From NCBI GenBank assembly GCA_930367205.1, contig OV884014.1, positions 112,357,138 through 112,421,137 of the forward strand: 64,000 nt of DNA, read 5' to 3'. Source of the stretch: Acanthosoma haemorrhoidale. Taxonomy: Eukaryota; Arthropoda; Insecta; Hemiptera; Acanthosomatidae. How positions within the stretch are numbered: position 1 is the stretch's first letter; each line of letters starts with the position of its first letter. The notes under the pieces are model-generated. The model saw only the letters and a list, made by a program, of their open reading frames with translations. It was not told the origin of the DNA and made no database searches. A program made the position numbers and the translations under genes. Below, piece by piece: positions 31,944 to 42,383 of this stretch.

Positions 31944-32790
31944 AATTACAATCTGTTTTCATTGGGTGATAAGTGATTGTGATAAATGTTTTCATTCATA
32001 TCATATTTACAATTTTCATTCAATCGCTTATTCATACAGTATTTGCAAACAGCCCAGAGACCTCCCAAATCCACACCTATCTCGAAAGAGGAAGCGGAGT
32101 CTTGTGAAGTCCCCCACGCTCCTCCGTCAGCCGCGTCACCGGATACGAGCCAGTGGAGGCTGACCAAGATCGCGAGAGCCACATACGCTCTCATGATTGG
32201 AGAAGCTGGCCATTGCCAGGACTCCCACTGTCACGCGTTTATAACAGGTCACGAGGCCACTGCCGTTTCAGTCTCCGAGGAGGATTATAGGGATGAATGG
32301 CGCAGTGCAATGACAGGATTAGGGTGGTTGGAAAGGATACTGTGGAATTTCATAAACTTGGAAGGGATGAGTTCTAGAATGTAGGGTATATTAAGGTCGT
32401 TATGAAGGGTTTTGTTGCTGACATAATAAGGGGCATTTACTATTGTTCTCAGGACTTTCGATTAAAAGGATTGATGTTCGACTTTTTTTGCTGTACCCCA
32501 TAGCTCTATTCCGCATGTCCAGATTGGCTTAAGTATAACTTTGTAGATTAGTAATTTATTTTCTATTGAGAGATGGGATGTCCTTTGAAGTAGTCTGTAC
32601 AGTTGTCCAAAGCGTCTGTTTAGTTCTTGTCTTTTTAGCCTTGTTCGTGGGTTCCCGGTCAGCTGTTTGTCGAGATGGAAGCCTAAATACCGTACTGTCT
32701 CGGATACAGGAAGAGGAATGGAATTAAAAAAAAAACTAGTGGACAGGACTTGCGGTGGAGGGCGAAGCCGATGTGTGAACATTTTGCTTC
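31944..32790 (-). mobile_element. LINE-B (jockey-clade) 3' fragment, copy 1
   Basis: Read on the minus strand, a reverse-transcriptase C-terminal frame (32782-32462: FNSIPLPVSETVRYLGFHLD, then LKRQELNRRFGQLYRLLQRT, then YKVILKPIWTCGIELWGTAK) is followed by a degraded C-terminus and the GC-rich LINE-B tail (about 32050-32300). It ends at GATTGTAATT near 31944. The motif YLGFHLD…YK…LKPIW.YGIELWG is characteristic of the thumb/C-terminal region of jockey-clade reverse transcriptases. 5' truncated near 32790. Confidence 0.82.
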
Positions 32791-33860
32791 ATTAATTTGT
32801 ATTATAACTAAGTTTTTGAGTAGGAAACATGGAAATCTGTACATTTCGTTGAATGCAAGTTTGGTTTGGTTTATTTTTTCTGTTAAACATTGCCTATCAC
32901 AACAACAGTTTTACGAATTTAGAAATACTTATTTGTTTATTCACAGGCATACAATAATGAATTCTGCATATGATTTTGTATCGTTTAAATCTAGATCTTC
33001 TTCTTCATCGAACCCTTTGAAACCTTAAGGTAGCGGCTGGTTCATTTCCTTTGCTCCGAATACTCCTTCCGCACGATCCAACCTATGTTTTTCTCCTATG
33101 TTCGGGGCGTCCCGTGGTTCACTTGCCTCCATCGCATTCTTCAGGGGCTTGTTGTCTTCATTTATATTCAATGGACGCGGCCGATTCGTGCTCTTGCATT
33201 CGTTATGCCCTGATTCCTAAATATAAGGCTATCAATTTCTAGAATACGTTTGATAACAATATCAGAATAGAAATTATGATTGGATATGGTTCGTAACCTT
33301 AGAACGACTCGATAAGGAACACCGATAATTGCTAAGGCGAAATTTTACACTCGCTCTTCCAGAGCTCCACAGGCTTAATTAGGACTTATACTTGTCTGTG
33401 TATTTAATAATAGGAAACCCATGGGTTCAATATCCGAAGTAGAGAGCAGCTCTCAGCGGAAGTAGGGTATTATAACGTACCATAAACAGCACTTCCTTGT
33501 CTCCTTACATGTTTCTTCTCCTTGTTTACCCTCACTCTCTTCTGAGTAATGACTATCACGTACCTTGGGTAACTTTGTACAATAAATGTGTCTAGACAAG
33601 AAAGGCTATTTGAGGGAAATACTTCTACACTCGACAGTATTTCATGATCACCGGTTGTATACCGTAAAAGCTGTGACCCGTGAAAAATGTGCACGTAGAT
33701 TCTCCGGTGAGAGCTAATGAGTATATATGGCTTTCGGGTCGGCCACTAACTCATAGTGGATAAATAACTGAGCATTATCCCACCGTACGTCTGTCTGCAA
33801 AAGTGTTAACATCCTTAACATACATTTTTATTTCAAAACATACATCAAAATCAAGATATA
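32791..33860. other. Unassigned sequence
   Basis: About 1.07 kb; GC-richer at 33050-33240. No domain recognised in any open frame. Confidence 0.45.
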
Positions 33861-34885
33861 CAGTAGAAACCCGATAATTCGTATTGCCAATGGACGGACA
33901 GTTTGGTACAAATTATCGGGAGTACAAAATTAAAAAACGTATTTAATGCAAACATGTATGTATTAAGAAGTATGTACAATGTAGTAAGGATAAAAACTAT
34001 GCAATAAACACTGCTTAATACTAAACTAAACAATAGACAATACATGCAATAAAAAATATGTCCTTCCGCTCAGAACAAACGTTATCTGACACACTTGCAC
34101 TTTCCCCGCTAAGCTTCTTAAATTTAATGTTGTATCTTTTTTTGAATCTATCGAACCATCCATCACTTGCACGAAAGTCTTCAATTTCCATTTGTTTTGC
34201 AAAAACTCGCGCTTTTTCCCTTTAAAATATTTCCTCCAACTGGTACATTTGAATTCCTTGCTTGCGCCAACCACTTTTTTAAGTTCTCTTCAAGTTGTGG
34301 GTAATCACCTGTCTTGAAGCGTTTCACTTTGCTGCTTGATGTCTGGGTGATTTTGTCCTTGTTCTTCAGGATTGATGTGATCGTGGAACGAGGGACGTTA
34401 AACGCTTGGTTACGTCAATTTGCTTAAAGCCACTGGCCACGGCCTTTATGATTTGTTGTTTCTCTTTAATAGAGAGGCTAACTTTTTTCGGAGGCATGGT
34501 AATGTGTCACAACGATAACGAAAACGAGACTGAACTGTAGAAACAAAAGAAAAGCTTAGTACAATTCCTAAAACTTTCCCTCTCTTCTCTCCTTATTTCC
34601 TTTCAGTAAAAAGAGTACGAATTACATATGGAATTTCATAGAAAACATTTATTTCGCACTCATTCTGCTCTCTGGTCTCTCACTGTCCTCTTTCCCTTTC
34701 TTGAATTAACGAGGTTTTTAAGCTGGAAATACGTATCAGAAGGCGTTTTAAGTGACCTAAAGCATAAAAATTATACGAATTACCGAGGGGACTGAAATGG
34801 ACGGGATTTTCTCTGGGGACCGCCAAATTTGTACGAATTTGCCGGAAATAAGAATAATCGGGATACGAAATATCGAGATTCCACT
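33861..34885 (-). mobile_element. Non-autonomous pogo/Tigger-like transposon, copy B
   Basis: A diverged second copy of the element at 2628-3593, flanked by TA (33859-33860 and 34886-34887). Left end CAGTAGAAACCCGATAATTC; the right end has lost its last G. Relative to copy A it has about 75 bp more between the terminal repeat and the coding remnant (about 33955-34045) and several small deletions, including single-base losses in the coding part. Confidence 0.85.
34070..34497 (-). pseudogene. Tigger-like DNA-binding domain remnant, copy B
   Basis: ATG at 34495-34497 begins the same frame as in copy A (MPPKKVSLSIKEKQQIIKAV), but frameshifts in the GGGACGTTAAACGC region and elsewhere break it earlier. 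The second DNA-binding segment is readable as KWKLKTFVQVMDGSIDSKKD. No DDE domain. More decayed than copy A. Confidence 0.7.
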
Positions 34886-34887
34886 TA

Positions 34888-35689
34888 GAATAATTATGAC
34901 GAACTGTACGAAAAATAAACAGGATTTGAAGGCTGGTGTAACTTACGGAAAAGAGGATAATGACATTTCCTAGAATGGCTGCCTAAATAGTTAATTTGGC
35001 ATGGCGACGTTAAAATTATTTGGAAAAGACCAAGCAGAATAAGATGTCCATGTATAGTTGCTGAGCCTGAAGTAGCATACTATGAAACAAGTACGAATCT
35101 TTCCGTCCGTATGTCTTGTGCGTTCAAGGGTAACGACAATAAAAATGTTGCGATATTTTGAGACTTGTTAAAGATGTATCCAAAAACTCCCCTGATAGCG
35201 TTGTTAATATTTTTGCTACGATTTAACCAGAGAAAGTATTTATTGAAAAAAATCCGTTTCTAACATGCTTTCCATTGATGAATTCTTCAAATAATCGATT
35301 GTTGCTAGCACGTGCTTTTGCAGTTATCATTCCTTAGAAGAACACAAAATATTTTAGCCTTCTTTTTGACGTTATTATTTTTTTTTTTTTTAGGTTAACC
35401 CAAATATAGAATCATTCGTTTATCAAAAACAAATCATGTAACCGAACAAAAAAAATTGGCTATTATTATTATCTTTGACTAGATAAATAAGGGCGTTTTT
35501 TGTATGTTCTAAAAATAGCTGATTTTGTTAACCAAAAAAATAGTAAAATTATATTTTGAATTATTGGTAAGGTATCTTTTTCCCATTAAACATAAATACA
35601 ATTAGTGTAGTGCTGCAATACATGAAAGAAATGCATGTGAGAAATGTTGCAGTTTGAAATGCTTTGTTGGTATCTACTTAAACGCATGA
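34888..35689. other. AT-rich unassigned sequence
   Basis: About 800 bp. Nothing recognised. Confidence 0.5.
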
Positions 35690-35975
35690 CAGTGGGAGTC
35701 CTGGCAATGGCCAGTTTCTCCAATCATGTCCTGAGCGTCTGTGGCTCTCGCGCTCTTGGTCAGCCTCCACTGGCTAGTATCCGGTGACGTGGCTGACGGA
35801 GGAGCGTGGGGGACTTCCCAAGACTCCGCTTTCTCTTCGCGGTGGATTTGGGGGTCTCTGGGCTGTCTGTAAATATTTTATGAATGAGCGAGTGAATGAT
35901 GAACTGTAAATATGGTATGAATGAGAGCATTTATCTTAATTACTTATTGCCTTATAAAAGGCAGATTGTAATTAT
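35690..35975 (+). mobile_element. LINE-B 3' tail, copy 2
   Basis: Plus-orientation copy of the GC-rich LINE-B 3' tail (CCTCCACTGGCTAGTATCCG and GGAGCGTGGGGGACTTCCCA), ending at GGCAGATTGTAATT near 35973. Only the tail is present. It is the same sequence as the reverse complement of 31950-32230, 51170-51450 and 60135-60330. Confidence 0.78.
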
Positions 35976-36850
35976 AGCACAATAAAGGAATTTAACAAGT
36001 AGATATCTACTCTTGTTAATTGATAGTATGAAGTCGATAGAACGAGAATGATTGTGAGGTACTATCGATAATTTAAACATTTATGGATTGCAATTTATGT
36101 AAGGTGGTTTACACACCTCCTGACATGTGGGACTGGGGTGCCTCATGGGCTTTGCTCCTGCCCTTGTGCTTTATCAGGCGAGTTGTCCTAATGAGTTCCC
36201 AACATATCCCTTTATGAATCCGAAATCGTTATATCGTTACGTCCAGCCTCAAACTTTCTGCGCATTATACAGAATAATTTACCCGCCGTTGTATTTGTTG
36301 TTTAAAACTCTCTCATTCAGGACCCTCCGACCAGGCAGTCAGTAAAAACCGTTGGCCCGTACAAATGGAAATAACAAGCCGACTACAGGATCAGCCATGG
36401 AGGTAAAACTGTGCGGAGGGGTCTAGGCTATTACCATATATATGGCTGGAATTATACCTCTCTCACTCTCCCGTTCTCTGCATTTTACACCTCTCCTCAC
36501 GCTGTTTTTCCCACATGACTATTAGTTTTTTTTTAAAACCAGAAATTTCACTTTTTAGTTCGAGTCGATTCTGTCACCTCGTAAAAGGGAAAAGTTCAAT
36601 GAGAAACAAAATTGTGTAGAGGGAAAAAGAGGTATATTATTCACCAGAGTGACATAAAAGTATAATTTTCAACAGGTGTAAGGTTACACCCGAACCTACA
36701 ACAAAAATTGACTATTTATAACATAAATTATTTACACGCAGTAAGTACTTTAGGTCACTTTAGAGTTGTCGGTCTCAGCTAAAGATCGTCCACTGGTGCA
36801 GGCTGGTAGAGCCCCAAGATATTGTGAGCCCGAGGGTTTCAAAAGATATT
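35976..36850. other. Unassigned sequence
   Basis: A plus-strand frame at 36127-36345 (MGFAPALVLYQASCPNEFPT within it) has no recognised domain. Otherwise nothing. Confidence 0.4.
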
Positions 36851-37440
36851 TCTGAATGTATTTGTATATTCATTTTTCTGGCAAAATGTAAAATTCCATA
36901 TAATAAGTTCTCTCTCATACATTTTTTTCCCTTTCTTTTTGTCCATATCCCCTTGTTATTAAAAATATAGATTCTAAAAAACGAATCTTTTTATATAATT
37001 CTACAGCATATTTATATTGTACTATCTGCCTACATTTTATATAATTCTAATTTCTATACCCAAATATTATTAATATTTTGCTATGAAATGCTCATTGAAC
37101 ATTGTTTTGGAAATACACAAAGGTACAAAAGTGATAGGGCTCACCTTATGAATCATAAAACTTAAAACTAACTTACATCAAACAAACAAAATCGTAATCT
37201 AATTTTCCCCGACAGTCATTTGCCATAGATGCAGGAAGGGTGGGGCCATAGTGTTAAACACTGGGTTTGTTAGATACTGCAACTTGTCAAAAAACTTGAT
37301 GTGTCTCCGGTGGACGAACTCACCCCAGCTCTCGAGAGATGTATTTCTGATCACTTTTCTCATGATCCCAATCGGAAATTGCTGGAGAATTTCACCTGTA
37401 ATTAATGAATTAATTTCATATTTCCACGTCCCCATGGCGT
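36851..37440 (-). mobile_element. LINE-A 3' fragment, copy 3
   Basis: On the minus strand: MRKVIRNTSLESWGEFVHRR, then HIKFFDKLQYLTNPVFNTMA, the end of the LINE-A reverse-transcriptase ORF. The diverged 3'-UTR hairpin follows (AGTGATAGGGCTCACCT on the plus strand, 37130-37146). The downstream AT-rich tail has an uncertain end. It belongs to the subfamily with ASPPFLH/PPFPYRW-type ends, as at 54.2 kb. Confidence 0.72.
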
Positions 37441-37532
37441 GATTTTTTTTTCTTAGCTCTCAAAACTTGGAAAATAAGAATAAGGGCAAAATAAAGGAGA
37501 AATGTATTTGTATTGTCTGGATCCTTGATCCA

Positions 37533-37936
37533 CTGTCGTGACACCATAGTCAATTATATTTCTGTTGCTCAATAACTCTTTAAAATAAACTTTAATAAAA
37601 TTTGTATAAAACACAAATGTACAATTATATATGGTTAGAAGCTAAGAGCTCAAAAGGCGACTGAGGTCCATAAAGAACCAACCGTCTTATGCCTAAGGGC
37701 TATTTATCTGCGTAGAAAAAGCTGTAGCGGGGGTAGCAGGGTGGTAACACTAGAGATAAGGGCGCAGATGGAAAAGGTCATGGGAGCCAATTATTTAGAA
37801 TAGAGGTCTGGGAAGGGAAGATAAGTTACTAATAGGATAAGATAGGACAATTATAATAGGGCTGATTATTATAAGTTAGGAGACACAGTCCTTAGGATGT
37901 TACTGATAATGATAAGATTATATATGTAAGTGACAT
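37533..37936 (-). mobile_element. Possible LTR
   Basis: On the minus strand the segment runs from TGTCACTTACATATATAATC (37936) to GGTGTCACGACA (about 37533), giving TGT…ACA-like ends. Beyond the lower end comes TGGATCAAGG, which could be a primer-binding site. A minus-strand frame ends just above the upper end. No target duplication or second LTR was seen, so the call is weak. Confidence 0.3.
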
Positions 37937-37971
37937 AACTGTCGATCCACCATCGTGAGGTAGGCTACAGC

Positions 37972-38205
37972 TCAGACATTTAGGAGATTTGAAACAGTAT
38001 CTTCGTGTGTGTCCGTACTCACTCTAAAAAGCTTGTTGTTTATGTGACGGACCTGTCTAAGTTTTTCCACCGTCAGGGAGTGGTCGCCTATCACTAGGAT
38101 CGGTTCGATCTCCGTTTTCGATCCATTGTGGTCGGAGCGACGTAATCGATACATGACACATCGATTATCCTCCCAATTGGTAAGATATGAGTTTATAGAT
38201 TGCCC
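37972..38205 (-). other. Unassigned minus-strand open frame beside the possible LTR
   Basis: An open frame of about 75 codons (INSYLTNWEDNRCVMYRLRR, then EPILVIGDHSLTVEKLRQVR) ending SNLLNV. Its composition looks like real protein, not AT-rich noise. It may be the 3' end of a retrotransposon ORF abutting an LTR. I do not recognise a domain. Confidence 0.3.
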
Positions 38206-39245
38206 CCCCCCCAAAAAAAAATCCCTTTTATTAACATTTGTTTACAAATATACGATCACAATATCATGAAACAAATTGACAGAAACTCCTCTTGCTGCAT
38301 GCTTAGATGCATTTAAATTAGGGTAGAATTACAAAAGAAAATTTCTTTTTATAGTTAAAAAATACAATATCAAATAGACAGGACTAGGTGAAGGGGCTCA
38401 CATTCGGTTTACAAAATGTGAAAAACTTACAAAATAAAGCGTTCCTGCCTCGACTGCGTCCTGCCATCGATAGGGGAACGGAGCGGGGGTTATCGTGTTA
38501 AACACCGGGTTTGTCAAGTACTGCAGGGAGTCGAAAAATTTGATATGTCTACGTTTGATAAATTCATCCACCGTAGGCAGCTCAAAGATCTCGTGAAGCT
38601 CACTGTTTCTCCGCTGCTCGAATGAAGTACCTCTGACCACTTTCATCAGTATACCGTTTTGGAATTGTTAGAGTCGAGGCACACTCTTATAGATCGTGTG
38701 CTTTAGGCGCAGTGATAGATTGGGGGAAGTCAATTAATGCGTAAGCCGGTAAGGCTTCTTGCGTGTTTGCTTCAACTTCCTTGTAATATGGTTACTAAAA
38801 CGGAGATGTCTGTCCATTTTAATCCCCAGATATTATACTAGGTTGTTGGCTGGTGAATTTTCCTCCGTTCCTACTGTGTAAGTAGTAGGCAGCGGACTTT
38901 TTCCGTTTTGGAAAGAGAAAATTACGCAGTCAGTCTTACCCGCGTTTACAGAGATATTGAGTCTACCCAATCTCTCACTGATCTGGTTACAGGCTACTAT
39001 AGGATGGGATAAGACAAACTTGATACAAGGTTTGTCGAACCACACGCCGTTGAGGGAGTTAACCTTTAAATCTTTGTCGCGCACTAATTTAATGAATAAA
39101 TTAAATTTGATAATCTCACATAGAATGTCTCTATGGTACACGATGTCGAAAAATATAAACCTCTTCCGATTTCCGCTGACTAACGCGAGCTGTGGAAAGT
39201 TAATAATGGTGTTTATCGCTGTAGCGTTATTACCCCACCTCCTAC
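38206..39245 (-). mobile_element. LINE-A copy 4, reverse transcriptase to 3' end
   Basis: About 1 kb, minus strand. From upstream: GNRKRFIFFDI (reverse-transcriptase motif A region, with the following segment deleted), FDKPCIKFVLSHPIVACNQI, SERLGRLNISVNAGKTDCVI, then frameshifts. Next come MKVVRGTSFEQRRNSELHEI and FELPTVDEFIKRRHIKFFDS, ending FNTITPAPFPYRWQDAVEAG. The 3' UTR has the hairpin (TGTGAGCCCCTTCACC on the minus strand, 38387-38402) and a tail ending near the poly-C/poly-A run at 38206. The catalytic FADD box has been deleted. Confidence 0.82.
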
Positions 39246-39937
39246 CTCGTAATTTATATATGTGTATTCGAGGCTAAAGCGTGTATAACTCCATTAGATA
39301 TATAAATCACCTGAGTGGCTGGAGGAAATGGAACCCCCCACACGCCGTAAGCCACAAATTTTGTGGTCCGATAGATTTTCCAGCTGAGATAGCGGCTAAT
39401 GTGATCAGGGGTGCAGTCATGCGGCGAGGGGTGGAATTAGCGGCCATGCTGTGGGTGAAGCTGCCAACGGTTAATTCGGAAATCGTCGAAAAAAAAACAA
39501 CATATATATATATCTGATGGTTGTTAAATGTATGCTATTTAAAAAAAGAATTTTCAGTAATTTTTTCATTGGCTATTAACTATTAATGGTGTATTTATCA
39601 CCACCATAAAAATAACGATAGCTTTATTATCCCCAGACTAAGTTCCTTAAGAACAAACATTTATTTAATTTTCACTTTTAATGTGGGCTCTTACAGTACC
39701 AGTCACCACTAAAAGGGACTATGTGCAAATGAAATAAGAAAATGTTTGAAAGCATTTATATTAAATGCACACACATACATAGTTTTTTAATTGTTTTTTA
39801 CGATTTTTGGCTAAGGAAGAGTGAGGAAGTTTCGGAGGGAGTATTAGTGAGGATGGTGTATGGAGCAAGCCATTTCAAGGGGGTCATTCAACACAGTATA
39901 TATTTACTCAAAAATAATTTATTTTCAATTTTACCTG
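39246..39937. other. Unassigned sequence
   Basis: A plus-strand frame at 39281-39517 includes HAVSHKFCGPIDFPAEIAAN; not recognised. The remainder is AT-rich. Confidence 0.4.
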
Positions 39938-40230
39938 GGTGAGTTCATCCACCGGATGTTGTGTGCAATCAAGTTTTTTGACTTGCGTTGCAGCAGCTGA
40001 CAAACCCAGTGTTTAACGCTATGACCCCAACCCGATTCCCGTATCGATGGCAACAGACTGTCGGTTAAAAAATAGGTTAAGATTTTGTTTGTTAGACAAT
40101 AAATGTATAATTTAAATTATACCTTTTGTTACAATCGTAAATCACCTTGTAAATAGATTCATTTATATAGATTATATATTGAATTCCATAGTTTTTAATA
40201 ACAAGGAAAAAAAACAACATCTGGTATGTT
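39938..40230 (+). mobile_element. LINE-A 3' fragment, copy 5 (degraded)
   Basis: Matches the end of the ORF at 49195-49320 (GGTGAGTTCATCCACCGGAT; GTGTTTAACGCTATGACCCC; TCGATGGCAACAGACTGTCG) with many changes, then an AT-rich tail. The 3' hairpin is not preserved here. Confidence 0.6.
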
Positions 40231-40283
40231 TGTGGTAAGGCTGGTTGTGGGCTATTTTTATTAATAAACGTACAACCCTCTTT

Positions 40284-40715
40284 GGTCTACCCACAATTTA
40301 TTTAATAATGATACAAGCGCTTTCGGTGGCTACATAAACATTATCAATTATCTTATAATTAAATTGTTATAATTAGAAATTAAAATAAAAAGTTTAAATA
40401 ATGTTTCCTATTTTTACAATTGATCTGAACTTTTTATAATTAATTAACTCAACTTCTACCTGATAAAAATTTTAAATTTCCATAAATACAAGCGCTTTCA
40501 TTGGCTTAAACCATCGTCCTCAGGTGCTTAAAAGAAACGCTAGCTCGATGGCTGTCACCTTAAGACCCCAGTTAAGTTAATTAATTATCAAAGATCAACC
40601 CACAGAGGCAATTAAAGTTTTCATTTCAGGTTCAATCAATTTAATTATTAAATACTTGAAAATGTTGGTGTAGCCACCAAAAAAAGCGCCTGCATCTAAA
40701 TTGTGGGTAGAATCG
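40284..40715. repeat. Inverted-repeat element with hammerhead-like motifs, locus 2
   Basis: The ends are inverted repeats: TCTACCCACAATTTA…GCGCTTTCGGTGGCTACA (40286-40335) and, read inward from the right, TCTACCCACAATTTA…GCGCTTTTTTTGGTGGCTAC (to 40713). A third internal motif on the minus strand (about 40495-40545) reads CTGAGGA, an imperfect stem (GATGG…CCAAT), then GAAAGCGCTTGTA. CUGANGA, helix II, then GAAA is the hammerhead order, and AGCGCT would be the short palindromic helix III. This resembles Penelope-like pseudo-LTRs. No Penelope protein is visible. Confidence 0.45.
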
Positions 40716-41095
40716 AGTGAGGTGAATATTTATTAAAACATTTAATTAAAATTAAAATAATTTTTAAAATATACCCTGCCTACCATTGTACTCATTAATG
40801 GTATAGGGTAACGTTATACATAAATTGTGCTAATTACATGACAATAACGTGCTTGGTCCGTTTAAGTTTGTGTCTGCTTATATGTATCTTGTATGTATAT
40901 TATTAAATCTGTAACCTCTGGTTGATTGATATTAAATTTTCAGCTATGTTTGTGAACATGTGTTTCAGGATTGTGTTGTAGCACCATTTTTATTTTTGGT
41001 GTATTGATCCAACTATTAATTATAATCTAAATAAAAAAATTCTGGCAGGGTTTATGGGTGGTCGAAATGGACATATGGCCGGATAGGTGTTTGCA
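40716..41095. other. AT-rich unassigned sequence
   Basis: Nothing recognised. Confidence 0.5.
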
Positions 41096-41104
41096 GTACT
41101 ATAT

Positions 41105-41165
41105 AAAAATACCTTTCGTGTAGGGATTCGAACCGTGTAGTACGATTGCCTTTATTTAGGTCTCG
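41105..41165 (-). ncRNA. tRNA-derived SINE-like fragment
   Basis: The minus strand contains a perfect Pol III B box, GGTTCGAATCC (41123-41133), with a T-run (TTTTTATATAG) about 25 bp downstream that could terminate Pol III. The T-arm does not pair properly and no good A box is present, so it is not a functional tRNA. Confidence 0.3.
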
Positions 41166-41193
41166 TTAGTAGTTAGTAGTTAGTAGTTAGTAG
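41166..41193. repeat. TTAGTAG microsatellite (four units)
   Basis: Four perfect head-to-tail copies of the 7-mer TTAGTAG, next to the SINE-like fragment. Confidence 0.9.
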
Positions 41194-41596
41194 TTTTGGC
41201 AATTGTCAACTTCCTTTGACGCAACCGTCATGTTTAACATTACATACTACTTTACAGGGATTCTCTGAATTCGTTATATCTTCATAAAATTAATTTAGTT
41301 ACTATTTAGCGTAGGTGCATTCGAGAAATTTATGCAGCAGAACATACATCATCTACTTCAAAGCAGGCACTTATTCCTTGAAATTAGTTCAAGGAGCTAT
41401 AGAATCAGATTAATTCTGAAAACCAAATGATAGTCAACCAGTTAATAAGAGGAATGCGTTGGTTTATTTAACCCTGGAGCTTGGCGATGTTAAAATCAAG
41501 TGCTGTACTTCACCGAATATGTTAACCGAATTCCAATTTTACAAAAACGATTTTATTTAATTTTTAACCCATAATAAACGTCTTTTACAGGTCCTT

Positions 41597-42383
41597 TACA
41601 CAAATCTCTTACGAAAAAACAGAACTAATGACTACAGACACAGACTTCAAGAAGAAAGCAGTAAAAACCAAATACGGACCAATAAAAGTAACACAAAAAT
41701 TTAAGTACCTGGGCGAGAGTATATGTAACAACGGTTTGGAAAAAGAAAGTATGAAAGAAAGAATCACCGAACTAGAGAGACTAAGTTTTGCAACCAGTAA
41801 CGTATATGACATGAAAAACCTGTCCACTAAAGCGAAAATAAGCCACTACAACACAGTTGTTAAATCGGTAAGAATAGAACGAAGAATCCTAAGAAGGATC
41901 TATGGCCCCAAAAAGACACAAGAAGGATACAGACTGAGGTCCAACCAAGAAATCTACAAAGACACAAAAGGCCTAGAAATGTACATAAGGATCAGGAGAC
42001 TGAAATTCCACGGACATATGGTAAGAATGGCCCCGGAAAGACTAAACAAGAAAATATTCCAGAAAATCTGAGGATAAAAAAGCTCAAGTTGATATGCCAA
42101 GCAGATGAAGGAATAAACTGAAAGACTAGGAATAACGGACCAGGATTGTCAGGACGGAGAAAGATTTAGGAAAAGACTGAAGGAAATCAAGGTTCTTGTG
42201 GGAAAGGAAAAATCGAAAAAGGGAGTCGCGTGGACAGAAGAAAGAAAACAAAAGCACGTAGAGATAATGAGGGAGAAATGGAAGGAAAGGAAAAACAAAA
42301 ACAATAAAAGAACCGAAAGTAATAATATTCTAGTGATCTTTAAGGCCTTTTTAAAAGAAACAACAATTACAGTTTATTGTTAA
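41597..42383 (+). pseudogene. RTE-like LINE reverse-transcriptase C-terminus
   Basis: Reads KISYEKTELMTTDTDFKKKA, then KFKYLGESICNNGLEKESMK, then AKISHYNTVVK. It jumps directly to RIERRILRRIYGPKKTQEGY (an in-frame deletion of about 30 residues), then RLRSNQEIYKDTKGLE and LKFHGHMVRMAPERLNKKIF. A stop follows at 42071. A later frame (42095-42383) gives CQDGERFRKRLKEIKVLVGK and GVAWTEERKQKHVEIMREKW. This ordered set is the C-terminus of RTE-type endonuclease/reverse-transcriptase proteins. There is no catalytic YADD box in this fragment. Inactive. Confidence 0.8.

Noticed and set aside
31986..32384. 132-codon plus-strand frame
   Set aside because: Antisense to the LINE-B tail; the same plus-strand frame is disrupted in the copies at 51.2 and 60.1 kb.
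41105..41165. Functional tRNA gene on the minus strand (perfect B box)
   Set aside because: The T-stem does not pair, no acceptor stem or convincing A box, and no anticodon loop; kept only as a SINE-like fragment.
41166..41193. CRISPR-like or regulatory array at the TTAGTAG repeats
   Set aside because: A simple 7-bp microsatellite with no spacers, in a eukaryotic sequence.
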